From: Fasciola hepatica
Taxonomy: Eukaryota; Platyhelminthes; Trematoda; Plagiorchiida; Fasciolidae
Direction: 5' to 3'
Length of the DNA: 64,000 nt
Assembly: GCA_948099385.1 (NCBI GenBank)
Contig: CANUEZ040000168.1
Location: 1,365,501-1,429,500, forward strand
Both the position numbers and the translations under genes were made by a program. Shown piece by piece: positions 23,691 through 36,270 of the stretch. The notes under the pieces were generated by a model that worked only from the letters and a program-made list of their open reading frames with translations, was not told where the DNA came from and searched no databases. Each line of letters starts with the position of its first letter. The stretch's first letter is position 1.

Positions 23691-26519
23691 TGCCTAATCA
23701 ACGACACAGCCTTGAGGGTTCTTTGTAACATTTGTTTCGAAACACTGACTCTAATCCAATCACTAAAGCATGGTATTGGAAGATGGACGAATTAATCTGT
23801 TTTCTTCCGATTTCAGTAGTATTTTGAACGACGCATTCACTTTTGAGGCGCATAAAGCTTGTTGCATTCTCGACACCGTCGTCTAACGTTTTTCGACCTC
23901 TTGCACTGCCTGGAGATCTCATGCAAACCGAGTCCCATTTGGTGAGGCTCGGACATTTCGCTCTTCTCGAATTCTGTTTGTTTCTTCCTATGTGGCAATC
24001 AGCAAATAGTAGTTGGAGTACTTTCTGCAAAGGGAATACGTGCAACCCATGTGACTGAGGGTCACATAAGGCACGTGAATCACGTGATTCCGGTTCTCAT
24101 GATCTTACCAGTCTCCAAACCCACTTACCGAACAACTTGGGTTTTTGCCAGGTTCAGTGGTCCGTCTCATTCTGGGAAATCTTCCATGGAGTAGTTCACC
24201 GAAACAAAGGGTCCCATACTTATGTCACCCCCGTTTTTCACATTTTCTACTTTAATCAGCACATAGATCATAGTTTCGTCCTGACTTATGGTCCAGCAGT
24301 GTCAAATATAGCCACACTATGCTGCGAGTTCTCCTTCAATTGCCTAAACCATGTCCTTCTGCGCATGCCTCAATCTACACTGGTGTAGTTAGTCCATTTT
24401 TCCACCTTTCTTTCTATGGTGTGGTTCGCCAAACCGGCAACGCGATCGCACGGGCTTGTCAGCGACACCGTCCGAGCCCAATCAGCCAAAATACCATTAT
24501 CGCGTTGACTTCGAAACGGATTAGTAACGTTACAAACCGGAGACCATGACCACTGCATCAGTCTCAAAAGTCACGTTGTACTTCAGTCAACTACATTATT
24601 TCCTTTGGGCTTGGTTCTTTAAACAGCTTCAAGAACACTCGACACGAGGCCCGACCGACGACCTGTCGGTGGGTGAACATGGTACACAAGAGCGACCAAT
24701 AACCTAACTTCACGTGATGCCTCAAAGTCATGACTATGAGGTGGGTGATACCACCACATGGGTGTCACATTCGTTATTCCGTTTCACCAAACCTGCTAGC
24801 AGATCGTGATGGAGCAAGATGAGGACCTGCCAAACACTAACATGTGAGATAGTGTGTGCGTGTGTGAAGTGGTGTCCATGTATGTGTGCGCTGACCACAA
24901 CACGCAGACAGCTGTGACGTATTCTAGGCGGGGTTGTCGACTGACCGGAATACGGTGAAGACAGAAACCAATTGTGAAAAGTGCTGGGTATGAATTGCTA
25001 CTATTGCATGGGTCTTAGAACATGCATCGACATGCCAGTTCTCATATTGCAGACGGAAGAAAATAGCACATGGAAGGATGAACGCAAATGGAAGTTGTTT
25101 CCAGCTTCAATCATTCGCGACCCAGTCAGTCACTAGGTGGTGAGAGAAATGGAGTTTGCGTTGGTTGCTTACGCTTAGATTTGGGACCAGTACTAAAATG
25201 TTACTGGGTTCTTTTGTACCTATTAACTGAGAAGTTAGTAAATATGTTAATTGAGGTGTATAGCTGGGTCGTCTAATCTCTGATAGTAATAATATCTAAC
25301 TGAGTGGCACTTTAAAAAGTTTCTACCTATTCGGTCAACAACGATCACAGTTATATATTAGCCGAGCACATGGAACTGTGTAGCACGTGCAATATTGAGT
25401 TAATGATCTTATTAATCTCGCAATGACTTTGTCGGCTCAAGACAGATGCAGTGGTGGCTCGGGTGGTCAGAATATCTAACGACTCGATTTTCACCGGTAG
25501 TGGCCACACGTGACTGTGCTAATGTGGAGGACCCACGGGCAAATGGAACAACCAAGGCAGGAGGTTTTGTCACACGTTATCTAGGAAAACAAATGTTACT
25601 GTGTTTCAATCGGTGAAAAGAGCGTTTTGTGAACAGACGTTTCAAAGTGAGCTACTGTTGTACTGAAGCAATGGTTCACGAATGTAGCCCGTCTGATAAA
25701 ACGTGTTTGATATAAGGTTCAGTCCAGTTCAGTACAGTTAGTCGTTGCTTACGAGTAGATCCAGTGGCAATGTAGGGATAAATGATGTCTATCTAACAGA
25801 AAGTTAGTCTCACTAGCTTTACGTACGAGATCAGCAGTACACGGCTGGGATCAGCATAACAAGTTCCAAATGAACAACAGCGTAATCTTGTGATTGTTTA
25901 CAATAAAAATGTGTATAAATATATCCAGGCAGATGACTTGCAGCCAGGTGAGTTACCAAGACCAACAGTGTAGAAAGCTATCTGGTGAATCGGGACAGGG
26001 CAGTTATAGACCGTCACTGCTATGTTCTCTAATCTGCGTGTTGGTGCTTATTTATACGCTTGCTGAGCTTCCGTTCATCGAGTTTACTTCTTTGTCCCTG
26101 CAGATCGTACACATGCCACCCCCATCCAGCACACATCTTATGTGGCTGCGTGCCGAACTGCTCTCCTTGCCGTAGTCGTTTTTATCGTGCGGTGATCGTC
26201 ACTCGTGATCGTTACACAGTCATAAACGATCTATTTGGCAAACAATTAAACGAAAATGTATTGTAGCACGTTAGCAGTACAGACAGTAAATCGAGAAGCT
26301 TTCTAGCTAGTATGAAATGTGCGCTTCAGTCACAGAACAAGAAAATAATCGATAGTTAGAATACATGAAAGAGTTACCAATGAAAAGGAGTAGATAGTTT
26401 ATAACTGAGAAGAAGATAGAAGAGAAAGGTGTCAACGTGAACGAAGGAACCTGAAAATAAGTTTGTTTGAGTCGCAAACGTGTGTGATGGCTGAACGGTG
26501 TGGGGGAATGCACTAGCTC
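23691..26519. other. Unassigned non-coding stretch
   Basis: There is no recognisable gene. A TGTGTGCGTGTGTG tract lies near 24,852-24,866. GTGGCTCGGGTGGTC near 25,455-25,469 resembles a polymerase III A box, but I found no matching B box at the right spacing. Confidence 0.45.
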
Positions 26520-26870
26520 GTTTCTAATAGACGGCTCGATTCAGTGAAGCTGACAGCACGTGATCGGCTGACAAGAATCGCCGACAAGATCAGAGCGAGT
26601 CGGGCGATCAATGGATCAATCAGCGGTCAGCATTCGACCACAGCCAAATCAACCAGATGAATCAGCCAGACGGGCCGTTTAGGTCTATCAGTAGGCCAAT
26701 AAGCTTTTATGCACGGTGTTGGTTATGACGAGCGCACATCTTATATAAACAATGTATTCTGTATCAATAAAAAGGAATTGATTCTGAGGCAAAACTGAGT
26801 TCTCACTAGAGCTAGTGGGACGGTACAAAACACTGTGGGCACTGATAGCGGGGACTCGGTAGGGAGATTG
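26520..26870 (+). repeat. LTR-like segment with TATA box and polyadenylation signal
   Basis: TATATAAAC at about 26,742-26,750 is followed about 20 bases later by AATAAA (26,767-26,772), the tight promoter-polyA arrangement of retroelement LTRs. It lies in sequence with short internal CGGCTGA/CGGGCGA repetitions. No second copy was found in the window and the LTR ends are not defined, so a solo LTR is only an inference. Confidence 0.25.
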
Positions 26871-27239
26871 AGGCTACGGAGGGCAGTTTTCATACATGGA
26901 TGAATAGTTTAATAAATCTTTCTAACAATCATAAGACATTAGAGTCAGGAATATTACCGTAGAATTTTGGTGCAATAGACATCGCAAAAAGTAAAAATAA
27001 ACTGTCACCACGAGTCGACTTTTCGTCGTTAACTGGGAAATTGTATTGTGATTGGAAAAATATTGTTTCTGAATATATGCACAAGCTTCGAGGAAGAGGC
27101 GAACAGAACTAAATTCTTACGATTGCAGTCGACTGAAGCTTTACTCCTCTGAGGACAGATTTCTCATATTGATTTATGTCAGATAACCTAACAGACTGTA
27201 AAAAAATCCAGAGAAGTCGACCGAAACAGGGTAATGTTA
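26871..27239. other. Unassigned spacer
   Basis: AT-rich, with nothing recognised. Confidence 0.4.
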
Positions 27240-27592
27240 TCAATTGAAAAGTGTGAATCTGACATCGGGAATTGGCTTGTTCAAAAATGAGCACACTGGT
27301 TCCCAGCCATTTATCTCATCGAAAACCAGAAGTCTGTCACCAGGTGCCGTTTGTTTTGACTTCATTGTTCCATCCGGTAAATCCTTGGATCAGTTGTTCC
27401 TTCTTCTTCTGATGTACTTTTGGCCTCATGAAATACAGGATTGCGTTAGCTACTGCTTGAGGGATGTTTGCACACAGAACTGTCCTCCGCATTCCATTGA
27501 ATACGAATTGTCCGTGGAAAGAGTTCTTTAGGCAGATGGTCTCACGAACAGTTCGAATCCAGCAGCACGAGTAACACAAGGTGCGTACCGGC
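27240..27592 (-). pseudogene. Sulfotransferase-like exon 2 remnant
   Basis: Reading the - strand, the block WIRTVRET (about 27,540-27,565) is followed by QLIQGFTGWNNEVK. After a frameshift near 27,345 comes RLLVFDEINGWEPVCSFLNK (about 27,270-27,340), then PIP. These match, in the same order and spacing, WIQSIRET, QMIRGFVHRIEEVK and RLLVFEVKDGWGPLCRFLNK of the intact exon 2 at 47,607-48,086. Frameshifts, a TGA and loss of the membrane-anchor end make this a dead copy. No exon 1 partner was found nearby on this strand. Confidence 0.82.
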
Positions 27593-28419
27593 AGATAATG
27601 ACAGAGGGAGCAAACTATTTATCACAACCGTTTTTGTTTTATACTGTTATTATTATTAGTATTTGCAGTAATCGTTTTGTGGACCATGCCATTCTACTCG
27701 GAAGTAGTAAACTTGATCAGACACAATTACCCAAATCGTTTGAAAGGCAATTAGGACAGTTTTTATGAATGAATACTGTGCACGTTGCGTTGAAGTAAGT
27801 TAGTGTCAGGGAGTAGCGAAAGTCACTCTGTGGGCAAACCACTAATAGGTTTGAACGTGCCAGGCGGGTCCACCAGTCAACTCGTCTCTACCCACGCGTG
27901 GCTGAACCCGCTATAAAAACAGGACAAAACTCTCCGCCCTAACTAGAGAAAATTCAGCCAGTCAGTGCCCGACAGTGCGAAAATTCTACCGGAAAGGCAC
28001 TTGTGAGAATATTCTACCTTTGTTCTAAGTAGCATATCTTTCTCTCATACGAAGACTGTCATCAGAAGCACTGTGCTGTTGTCTTCTCATTTACTCTGGC
28101 GGACTGATGTGTCACGAGGTTCAACGCAGATCGATTGTAAAGGCTGTTGGTATAAAAGTCACAGAATAGAAATGCCACCTCACAACAGACTTTCCAGGTA
28201 TTCAGAAAGACTCCCCTTCTTAGCGTATGGTTGCATTCACTTTGTCGGGAAGAAACACAGGACTAACAAGCCGTGTACCGTGGAAGCCGCGCAGTGCATT
28301 CACTTTCACATCGCCTCGTTAATTAGTTTCACGGTAGTCGATGGGATTCTTCTTGCGCCAGCTCCTCTAGCGTTGATGCTCTTTAAGGTTATTCAGATGG
28401 ATCGGTGAACTCATCGGCA
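27593..28419. other. Unassigned stretch with a TATA-box-like element
   Basis: GCTATAAAAACAGG at about 27,910-27,923 is a strong core TATA match in a locally GC-richer context (27,850-28,000). It could be a gene promoter or an LTR promoter; no coding exon follows that I can name. Confidence 0.3.
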
Positions 28420-28424
28420 AGAAG

Positions 28425-28500
28425 TATACAGCTGTATAAATCCGTATAATACGATTCATCATTCAGCTTCAACGCTCAATTCACGTTGGAAATACAACAA
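28425..28500 (+). repeat. Short LINE 3' fragment
   Basis: ATTCATCATTCAGCTTCAAC and the bases around it match 9855-9912 in the tail of the Jockey/CR1-like LINE (GATTCATCATGCAGCTTGAA...), with about 80 percent agreement over some 55 bases. It is likely a small dispersed piece of the same LINE family. Confidence 0.45.
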
Positions 28501-29379
28501 CATGACGAACAAGCTTGCTTTCAGGGCTTCATCTACTGGCCAATTACGACACATCACATAACTCAGGGAACAGTGAAGGGAGATAGAAATATTCTTTGTT
28601 TATGTTAGGGGACTATATGTTTAAAAGGAGATTGATGGATGCAACATTGTCAAAACACGTATGCGCCATGCACGCTCAGGCACGAAGTATTTGTGCATGT
28701 GTATCTACCGAGCTGTCTCCAAAACACACATGAGTATTCTATCTTAAGTTATGCTCGATCCAGCACGTATTTCACGACAGATCAAGCATAAATATTTCAT
28801 GACTGAGCGTGCTTGATGTTCATAGATGATTTGGCAATGTTGCACTCGTCGACATGAATTCTACCCAGTTTGGGCATACAGATTACTATGTGGCTGATGT
28901 GTTTTTTAAGTGTTCATTTATGTGTCTTTGAATCCACGTGGCCTCGTCTGTGTCCAATATGATCCAGCTGATTAGGTTGAGAACAAAAGGTCTTAGCCCA
29001 TTTCATTACTTGCTTTATGCTCCTTGTACTATTAGGCCTGCCAAACCCTAGCCGTGGAACCTAATTCTTCGCGTGAAAACGTCAACCTAAAAGACTCTCA
29101 AAAGACTCATTGAACCAAAAAGCTAAGCAACAGATAAAAGGAACATTACAAAGAATAACGAAATCATAAAAAACCAAGAAAGTTAAACAGATACGTTGAA
29201 ATATCAGGATAAACCTCAAGAGATCAAGTTTCACCTAGCCAGAAAGTGTTGCACAGGATCGAGGAAGTTTGCCCTGGAAGGGCCAAAAGTTTATCTTCCC
29301 CATAGTTAGTAGCTTGCGGAGGTCAAAGTCATCAGAGAGGGCAAGGTTGAATACATGTACAAATGAGTACGGGAATCGC
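28501..29379. other. Unassigned non-coding stretch
   Basis: Nothing recognised. Confidence 0.4.
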
Positions 29380-29450
29380 CACCTGCGCACTGACGACGTC
29401 ACCTCGACGGCTGATGAAGCGTTTGCTTCCTAAACGTCAAGCTCAGTGAT
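29380..29450 (+). repeat. Dispersed motif shared with the palindrome at 54.2 kb
   Basis: GACGACGTCACCTCGACGGC, then TGATGAAGCGTTTGC and CGTCAAGCTCAG, match the right arm of the palindrome at 54,203-54,262 (GATGATGTCACCTCGACTGG, TGATGAAACGTTTGC, CGCCAAGCTCAG). It is one half-unit of a dispersed repeat. Confidence 0.75.
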
Positions 29451-29879
29451 CGGAAACGGTTGAATAACGCTGTCCTGAGCTACAATGAACATCAATTTCC
29501 AAGTGTGATGAAGGAGCAAGTCTTGAATTTTAACCTTCGAAGGGAGTCTACCGTATTTTTGACATAGCTTACGTGAGGTTACTAGTACTATTGGTGCATC
29601 TGTATGATAATAGGGTCTGCTCAGTAAAGTGGAACTCGAATAGTACATGATAGGGACTAGATTGTGGAATCCCGAAGTTGTACATCTCTTCCGTTTTCTT
29701 CCTAGTACGTGCTGTTTCAGTGTGACTTCTTCCGATATTAACCTTCCCTCAATGACAAAGTGATGGTATAACACACTAACCAATTGTATAATGAAACGTC
29801 GCCGACCCAAAGTGAACGAATTGAATAATGATAGCAGGTCAACATGTTCAGTACAGATACGTGCAATATTTTCCCACAA
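29430..29879 (-). other. Open frame of unknown nature sharing a block with 57.8 kb
   Basis: A 149-codon open frame with several hydrophobic stretches. I do not recognise a family. Its block VKIQDLLLHHTWKLMFIVAQ resembles LKIYDLLLHHVCACIHVLYI in the 57,451-57,936 frame on the same strand. The similarity also holds at the nucleotide level, so both are probably parts of a dispersed repeat rather than genes. The frame runs into the repeat unit at 29,380-29,450. Confidence 0.3.
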
Positions 29880-31819
29880 GGCAGCCGGCTATCCACTCCC
29901 AGCACAGCCACAATATTACCTGCGGATCATGATGTCTGCGATATCTACGTCACATTTGTGACGGTTGTAAAACGAAAACACGGTGGACTTTTTTCGTCGA
30001 AGACTATATGTAATGATTCGAATGTCTACATACGAGATCCAGTGTGCCACATCTTCGTTTCCAGTGTTCAAGCAATCAGATAAAATCGGATCTTGATTAT
30101 CATATCTTGTAGATACAGCGGAATCGTTTTATGATTGGTCAGTGTGTTATCTGTCAAGAAGTGCGTACCTCCTGTTGTATATAAACGAGTATGTATCAAC
30201 CAAATTTGACAGAATATGTTCGCGCCGTTCTTGTCTGGTCTTGTCTTTTCTAGTGTGAGTAGTCCGAGTACGAGCCATTCCATTACATACGACTGTCTGA
30301 GTAGGTACAATACCCACGCTGTACCAGATTCGCCCTTCTTGTTCATCACGTATATTATTAGCTTGTTCCTGATTTCGTCAGCACAAGTCGCTCGTCCCTT
30401 GTGAGAATGTAGTTTGGTCTCTCTACCTCACTGCAATTGCAAATGGAGGTCTCAAGCACTTCTCTGAAAGAGAAGGGTTGTGACGGGGAAGGATCAGTTC
30501 CTTGTCTAGTTGATTGCGTAGACTGATTGTCGGAGTGAATATGACAAAACTGTCACGGGTCGTTAGTCGGGGGAACAACTGCGATCCAAAGTTTGTCTTC
30601 CATAAGAGAGATGTCGAATGGTTTTTTGCCGCATACACAGTGGGTATACCATAATTTAATAAAAGCCTTAAGATCTTTCATAGAGAACAACAGTCCTCAA
30701 CTTTTCGTGTATTGCTTGCAGGGCATAGTAGTAAATTGTCAGCAGCTTCATAGGAGGGATTCAGCTCACTGCGTATATTTCGGGCGTACGCCCACGGAAC
30801 TCCTCGGAGAGCTCTGAAGACGTTTTCAAAGTAGTTTCTGTCGCATCTGAGATTATCACTCTCGTTATTTAATTGAATTTGGTTTTGAAGAACAGAACTT
30901 GTTGCTTTCTTTTATTTAGGATATAAATGTACTCAAGGATTCTGAATCACATCCTAGGTTTCCATTCTTAGAAGCGTTGACCACATAAGTTTCTGCCGAG
31001 TCCCAAACCACGAGAAGGCCATGAACAGAAGGAGTCCGGCTGAGTGCTTTCTCAGATGAGTCGCTGGGCAAAATAGTCAATTTTTCGTAAACTGAATGGC
31101 ACTTACTTCTCATACATAGAATGATAGATTACCTGTAGGTTGTCGCCAGCAATCAGAACTTCCGATGTTGCATCCGCTCTGAGCCCGATTGCCAATCTAG
31201 AAACGTGAATGAGTCGCAAGTTGGATCAGTACACCTGGATGGCCATGTGATGTGGTTATCAGCTTTAATGAAGACGGATCAGATATCACGAACGGCTACC
31301 AGTATCCAGACAGACACCTCGTCCCCCAGCACTCGAAAGCCTTTTTGGGTGCTTCGAAAGGGTGAACCGATTAATAGATTTCAGCGAAATTTGCAGAAGT
31401 CTTTCAGACCTTATCAGCAGGAATATTCCATAAAGTTCGAGGAACTGCTAAGAAGAACATAAAGGTCATTTGGTTTTTACCACTTAGCAGTGTCCCGTTG
31501 CACCTCTTCGTCGTTCCAGTTCTTTGGGAAAGGTTAAAGCTCTGGAGCTTCGAATTTCTCACACTACTACTGAAGATAGTGGCAGTAGTTAAATTTTGGT
31601 ATTTTCTGAATTCTCGAGAGAAAAATTGCGCCGCACTGTCAGCTTAAGAAATCAGTGAACGACACCGGATTTTGCAGATTAAACATTCGAAGGTTCTTTT
31701 TTAACCCCTAGGTAACGGGATATAGCTGTCCACGCAAGTCGGGTGGGGCTTTAGTGGTAATTAAACGGACATGAAATTGTTCATTATGAATAAAGAGGCC
31801 AAGTAGGTCAATTTAGTAT
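29880..31819. other. Unassigned non-coding stretch
   Basis: TGTATATAAACGAG at about 30,176 is another TATA-like site without an identifiable gene after it. The 31,205-31,462 open stretch (85 codons, + strand) has no motif. Confidence 0.4.
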
Positions 31820-31945
31820 GGCCTGGCATAGAAAGTCCAAGTCGAAAGGCAGCTTATGTAGTATTAGACCAGTGGTATGTGACCCATTTGGACAGAGTTT
31901 ATCGCTAACCCGTTTGTACATGCAGTTGAGGAGAAGTCACTGCGT
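31820..31945 (+). repeat. Dispersed repeat R2, divergent copy
   Basis: The block around GTTTATCGCTAACCCGTTTG resembles GTATTTATTGCTAACCTGTTCG of the R2 copy at 40,090-40,385, with weaker similarity upstream. It precedes an R1 copy at 32,030, the same order as at 43.2 to 42.1 kb on the other strand. Confidence 0.4.
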
Positions 31946-32029
31946 TTAAATTCTGAACCTGAAGTCCGTTTGATCAGTGTAAGACAAAATAAACTGAACT
32001 CACCGAACTGATTTGTGTTGCTCAGCAAA

Positions 32030-32310
32030 TGTGATCAGCTTCGCAGCTGCGCAAGCCGAGGGGCCTCAACCAGTCAGGATCGCCGGAAACGGGTGCCACA
32101 GAAGCTAGCTGTGATTAGCCGACTTCTAAAGTATCAATTATTTTTTCTGATTTGACATAATTATACAAACCGGTTCTCCAATATAATTAACATGCTATTC
32201 CGCAGCCTTGGCTTTCTTGCTACTTTGGTTTGCTTAGTTCCGGGTGAGAGTGATTGAAGTGAGTCCTATTAGTTCGGGTATTGCGAACATTACAGTCATC
32301 TGCATTCAGT
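32030..32310 (+). repeat. Dispersed repeat R1, copy 1
   Basis: It matches 61,235-61,540 on + and 42,070-42,360 on -. Shared blocks in order are GCCTCAACCAGTC, TGACATAATTATACAAAC, TATTCCGCAGCCTTGGCTTT, GGGTGAGAGTGATT and AGTTCGGGTATTGCGAACAT with neighbours. Length and the three scattered copies suggest an LTR or SINE-type element; no coding capacity. Confidence 0.85.
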
Positions 32311-35300
32311 TCATTCAAACAGATTAAGGAACTTGTTTCACTCTGCTCGATTGCAAACGATAAACCTACCAATTTTATTTTGTTTTCATGAGAACTTTGG
32401 AGTGAACATCAAATCCTGTGAAGCAGCAGCTCTGCTACAAAATGATTGCAAAACAAGACACCCTTACTAATCTGTAAAACAAGATATGAAGCTATCAATG
32501 AGAACATAATGCAGTTGTGATGAGTTGTGGTGGAAAGTGGCATTGTATCACGACAGTCACATGTGTGATAGAAATGAACGATACCGTCTTCATAGCCACA
32601 AAGTGTGAAGTAGAAGGCTTCTGCCGGTTTACCTAGACCGATCGTCTTCTTAATTTTCACAATTTGGATGAATGAATGGTCCGAGAATTTGTGAGCGCAC
32701 ATAAATCTTCAAAAATATCTGTAAACTGATGATGACCAAGGAAATGGAGATAACAAATCGTTTCAGTTATCAAACTTCTTCTTGGACGGTGTTCCTATTA
32801 AAGGAATGTTATACCACTAATTGGTACGGACTTTTATTTATTCACCCAGAATAGGACACAATTGTGAGAGGGAAAAAGAAGAACCTCAGCAACACCTTTT
32901 TCTTTGCCAACTGTAATGGTTTATTGCATTAGGACTTGAAAATTCAGCACGCCGTATCAAGAAAAGGTGCTAAACCAGTTCAGTTTAGATCCGATGCCAT
33001 CGATCACAATTTCTTATCTTGTATTTACCAGACAGTTCGTTTGTTTCGTGTGCTCTTGAGCCACTAAGTTCCGTGCCGACTACCATCCCGTCGACTCCAC
33101 GCCCGCGTGATAATTGTTTGTCCACACTCATTGCGTCACATAGTCATTACCCTTGTTCCTAATGACAAGTGTGGGTTGATCTTCACTAGTATCTGCCTGA
33201 GTTCCATTTATTGGTCCTATCTGTTCGTATCGAACTCTGATTCCCATAGATATTATCTCTTACGTAATCTTTCTTCCTTCTTTTTTTATCTACTTGCACT
33301 GGTATCCGTGACCCGTTCTGTTATCACGTCTTGAGTGCACGGACAACTTGATATAATTATCTCTTTCTCTGCTTCGTCTATGTGAATGACTGAACTTTGG
33401 CCATCCCATTACGATCACGACATTTTCTCATGACCATAGCTATTCCGTTTATTCAACTCCACACTCCTATGTGTGTGCTCCCTCATCCGATTAATTCTCT
33501 TCTGACTGCTGACTGGTCGAAATTCTTCCCGTAAATAACAACTTCCTTTGCAAACCATTTGACTCACTCCTGCATGGCCGCCTCGAGAGTTTCCTGTCTA
33601 TTGTTGCTTGGGCTTTTCGAAGCCTTCTTCTGACTGTCTTGGTTCTGTGGTCGGTTTGCCCAAAATTTGAAGTACGTAATTCCTAATGCTTGCTAATCTG
33701 TCCTACGGTACACGTAGAGAAGCAAGCCTTTGTCCTCTGCCTTGGGTCTCGGGCTTCGTTTATCTTCGTGTCACTCAGTTACGGAACGACAGTCCTGTAC
33801 ACCAACCGATGAATGCCTTCCAGTAAGTTACCAAAAGGCTTATAGGTATCACAACTAATGGTTCAGTATAATAGCACACAATACTCGTTTTTGTCACAAA
33901 CATCATATTAAACTCCAACTGTGCCATAAACTTTTACAAAGGGTACTTTTACTGTGATCATTCTGTTACAACGTAATGCACAATGTATGTACATGGTTCC
34001 GCTAACAGCTAGTGACTGCGAAATTACAGTCATGTCACACTGAAGACTACTCTTAATGTTCCTGATACAACAGCTTACATTTGCCATCTTGTGCTTAACA
34101 GTTTATTAAATTTTCGACTACTATCATTGACTTTTATATATAAGTGATACTGTCATGGAATAAATCGTTTGCTTCATGTCTTTATTGGCACGCGCTGATT
34201 TTCATTAAGCTTTGCGTTTATCACTTTCAAGTTCTGAAACTCAATCTCAATGACCCACACCAGCTTAGATAGCGATTTCTGTATTTGAACGTGTACTCAC
34301 CTTCTGTGGTTCATGCACGTCGACACTCAATCGTCAGTCTTTCTTGGTAGGCAATGAGCAGACTAATTAAGCGATCTTTCCTTGATATACCATGATACAC
34401 AGGAAGGAAACACCGATTGTGATCAGTACAGTGTATTCTGTCTCGCTGAGACGATTACTGATTATCGGTACCGTATGTTTTCCTTTTCAAGTTATTGGCA
34501 GCTAGTAAATCGGATAGATATAACAGCTAGGCAGAAACAAATTTACTTCTTTATTGTTCATATTTTCAACTCAATTATCGGATTTTCAGTCTTACCTTAT
34601 TCGTTACCGTGGGAATAGTGTTTACTATGATTGGACCTCATTCACCGATTCTTTGTCTGAAGCCGTTATTCCCGTAACACTTCAGTGTCACGCACCTGTC
34701 AGAATTTGTTACAGGTGGCTGCTTTTTCTTCTCCGTGAATGTCCAAGTTGATCAAGTCACCACTTGCTGAACGACCGTGTCAAAGTGGGTAAGGCGGATG
34801 CATGACCGCTTATAGGGTCACGTACCAAAGGCCGGTAAGTTATGAATTAAGGAGCGTCTGAGTGGCCATTCCTGGCACAGGAACAACCATCCGTTAGTAA
34901 ACTCGTGACCATATTTTCCGGCTGAGAGAAGCGAACCCGCTATGCTTTCAAAATGGGAAGCATTCAAAGCCGTGTCATTGAGATCGTGACCATAACAAAA
35001 GTCACGGGTTGGGAATGAGCTGTCTGGTACTATCAGGTCAGTCGTTCGATTCTCGGACAGAGACTCTAAGTAAACGGAAGCGCTGTGTCCACTGTGGTAA
35101 TGCCATCAAGACTGTAACAAAGGCGAGCCATAAACGAAATCCCAATATCGTCTCAAGTACTGAAACGTCTTAGAATTCTTGAGTTATTGAGGCCTGCCTT
35201 TTGAAATGAAACCCGCTGAAGTATTGCAACGGTTAAACATTCAAGTGACACGGAGGCTAAGGTGGATATGGTGGGACAGGTCCAGTGAACAAAAATTGCT

Positions 35301-36059
35301 TATTAGGAACGGACTAATGTGTTATTAAAATTAGACGCGTTCTCAACGGATTATTTCAACCAACACGTTTGCTTTTTATTTACTAAGACGTAGTTTTGTG
35401 TCGTTGTTTTGGAGGATGACCTGCTTTAGATGCCGTATTATGCTGCCAAATGAAAAATTGTTTCTTTCCAAACTCACGACTTACATTTAGGAGCGAGTTG
35501 ATATATCGAAGCCCGAAAAAACATGATAATTGTACGGTTTTTACTGTGGATTCTCTGGTGTGTCATACCTTTCTCTGCTTGACAGGCTGAGTGATTCCCC
35601 TACCGCTACTTGTGCTTTACAGCAGTTAATAACGATTTCATCCCAACTATAGTCTCCTTGACGAGCACAAATCCGGGCTTAGTAGACGTACGTCCATTGC
35701 TCCAGCCGTGATCAGGGTCCGGAGTCGGACTTCTTTCGATTGGTTAGCGGGAGTGGGATTAGAAACATAACACTGACTGGATCATTTGAGTGATTAAGGA
35801 TAGACCTTTTGATTATGCTTGTATTCCCATGGCTCAGCCACTTCGAGTTTGACAACAGCGTGATGAATACCTCTCACTCGTAAGCCTACAAATGTTTACA
35901 TAGAAAAACTGAAACAATTGAACCACTCGCATACTGGTGAACATTGTGACAATTAATATCGGTTCGCTTTCGGGAGTCGACTTCATGAAGTATCTATGGC
36001 TAACAACAATTGACAAACAGATAGCGATTACTGAGTGATGCACTAATCTCGGTGCACCA
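32311..36059. other. Unassigned non-coding stretch
   Basis: The DNA is pyrimidine-rich on + between about 33.1 and 33.8 kb. Open stretches are short and motif-free. No RNA gene was found. Confidence 0.4.
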
Positions 36060-36270
36060 TCCTATTGATTCAGATGAGATTACAGTGCCTAACTAACTTT
36101 TCACTGCTGGAGTACAGGAATGATTGTGCAGGAGACTACCGGGTACGCATGTCTGATGAGCGGCAGCCATCGCCAAAACGGTCGTGTGCTTCCGGAGAAG
36201 TTTTGTCCTGTAATCTAGACACCATACCATATTACTGACATAGCGCATTAAAATTCTATTCTATGTATTA
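36060..36270 (+). repeat. Hammerhead-bearing dispersed repeat, mutated copy
   Basis: About 210 bases resemble 48,893-49,110. CCGGGTACGCATGT and CTGATGA (36,153-36,159) are kept, as is the stem I return strand GTGTGCTTCCGG. The second core box is CAAA instead of GAAA (about 36,174-36,177), and the stem II hairpin no longer closes perfectly. A hammerhead without the conserved G of GAAA is expected to be inactive, so this is a decayed copy. Confidence 0.75.

Noticed and set aside
25446..25540. SINE call from an A-box-like GTGGCTCGGGTGGTC
   Set aside because: No B box at suitable spacing.
29390..29435. Hammerhead-like reading of GGCTGATGAAGCGTTTGC and its relative at 54.2 kb
   Set aside because: Only the first box resembles the core; no stem II plus GAAA arrangement follows, and the unit is explained as a dispersed repeat.
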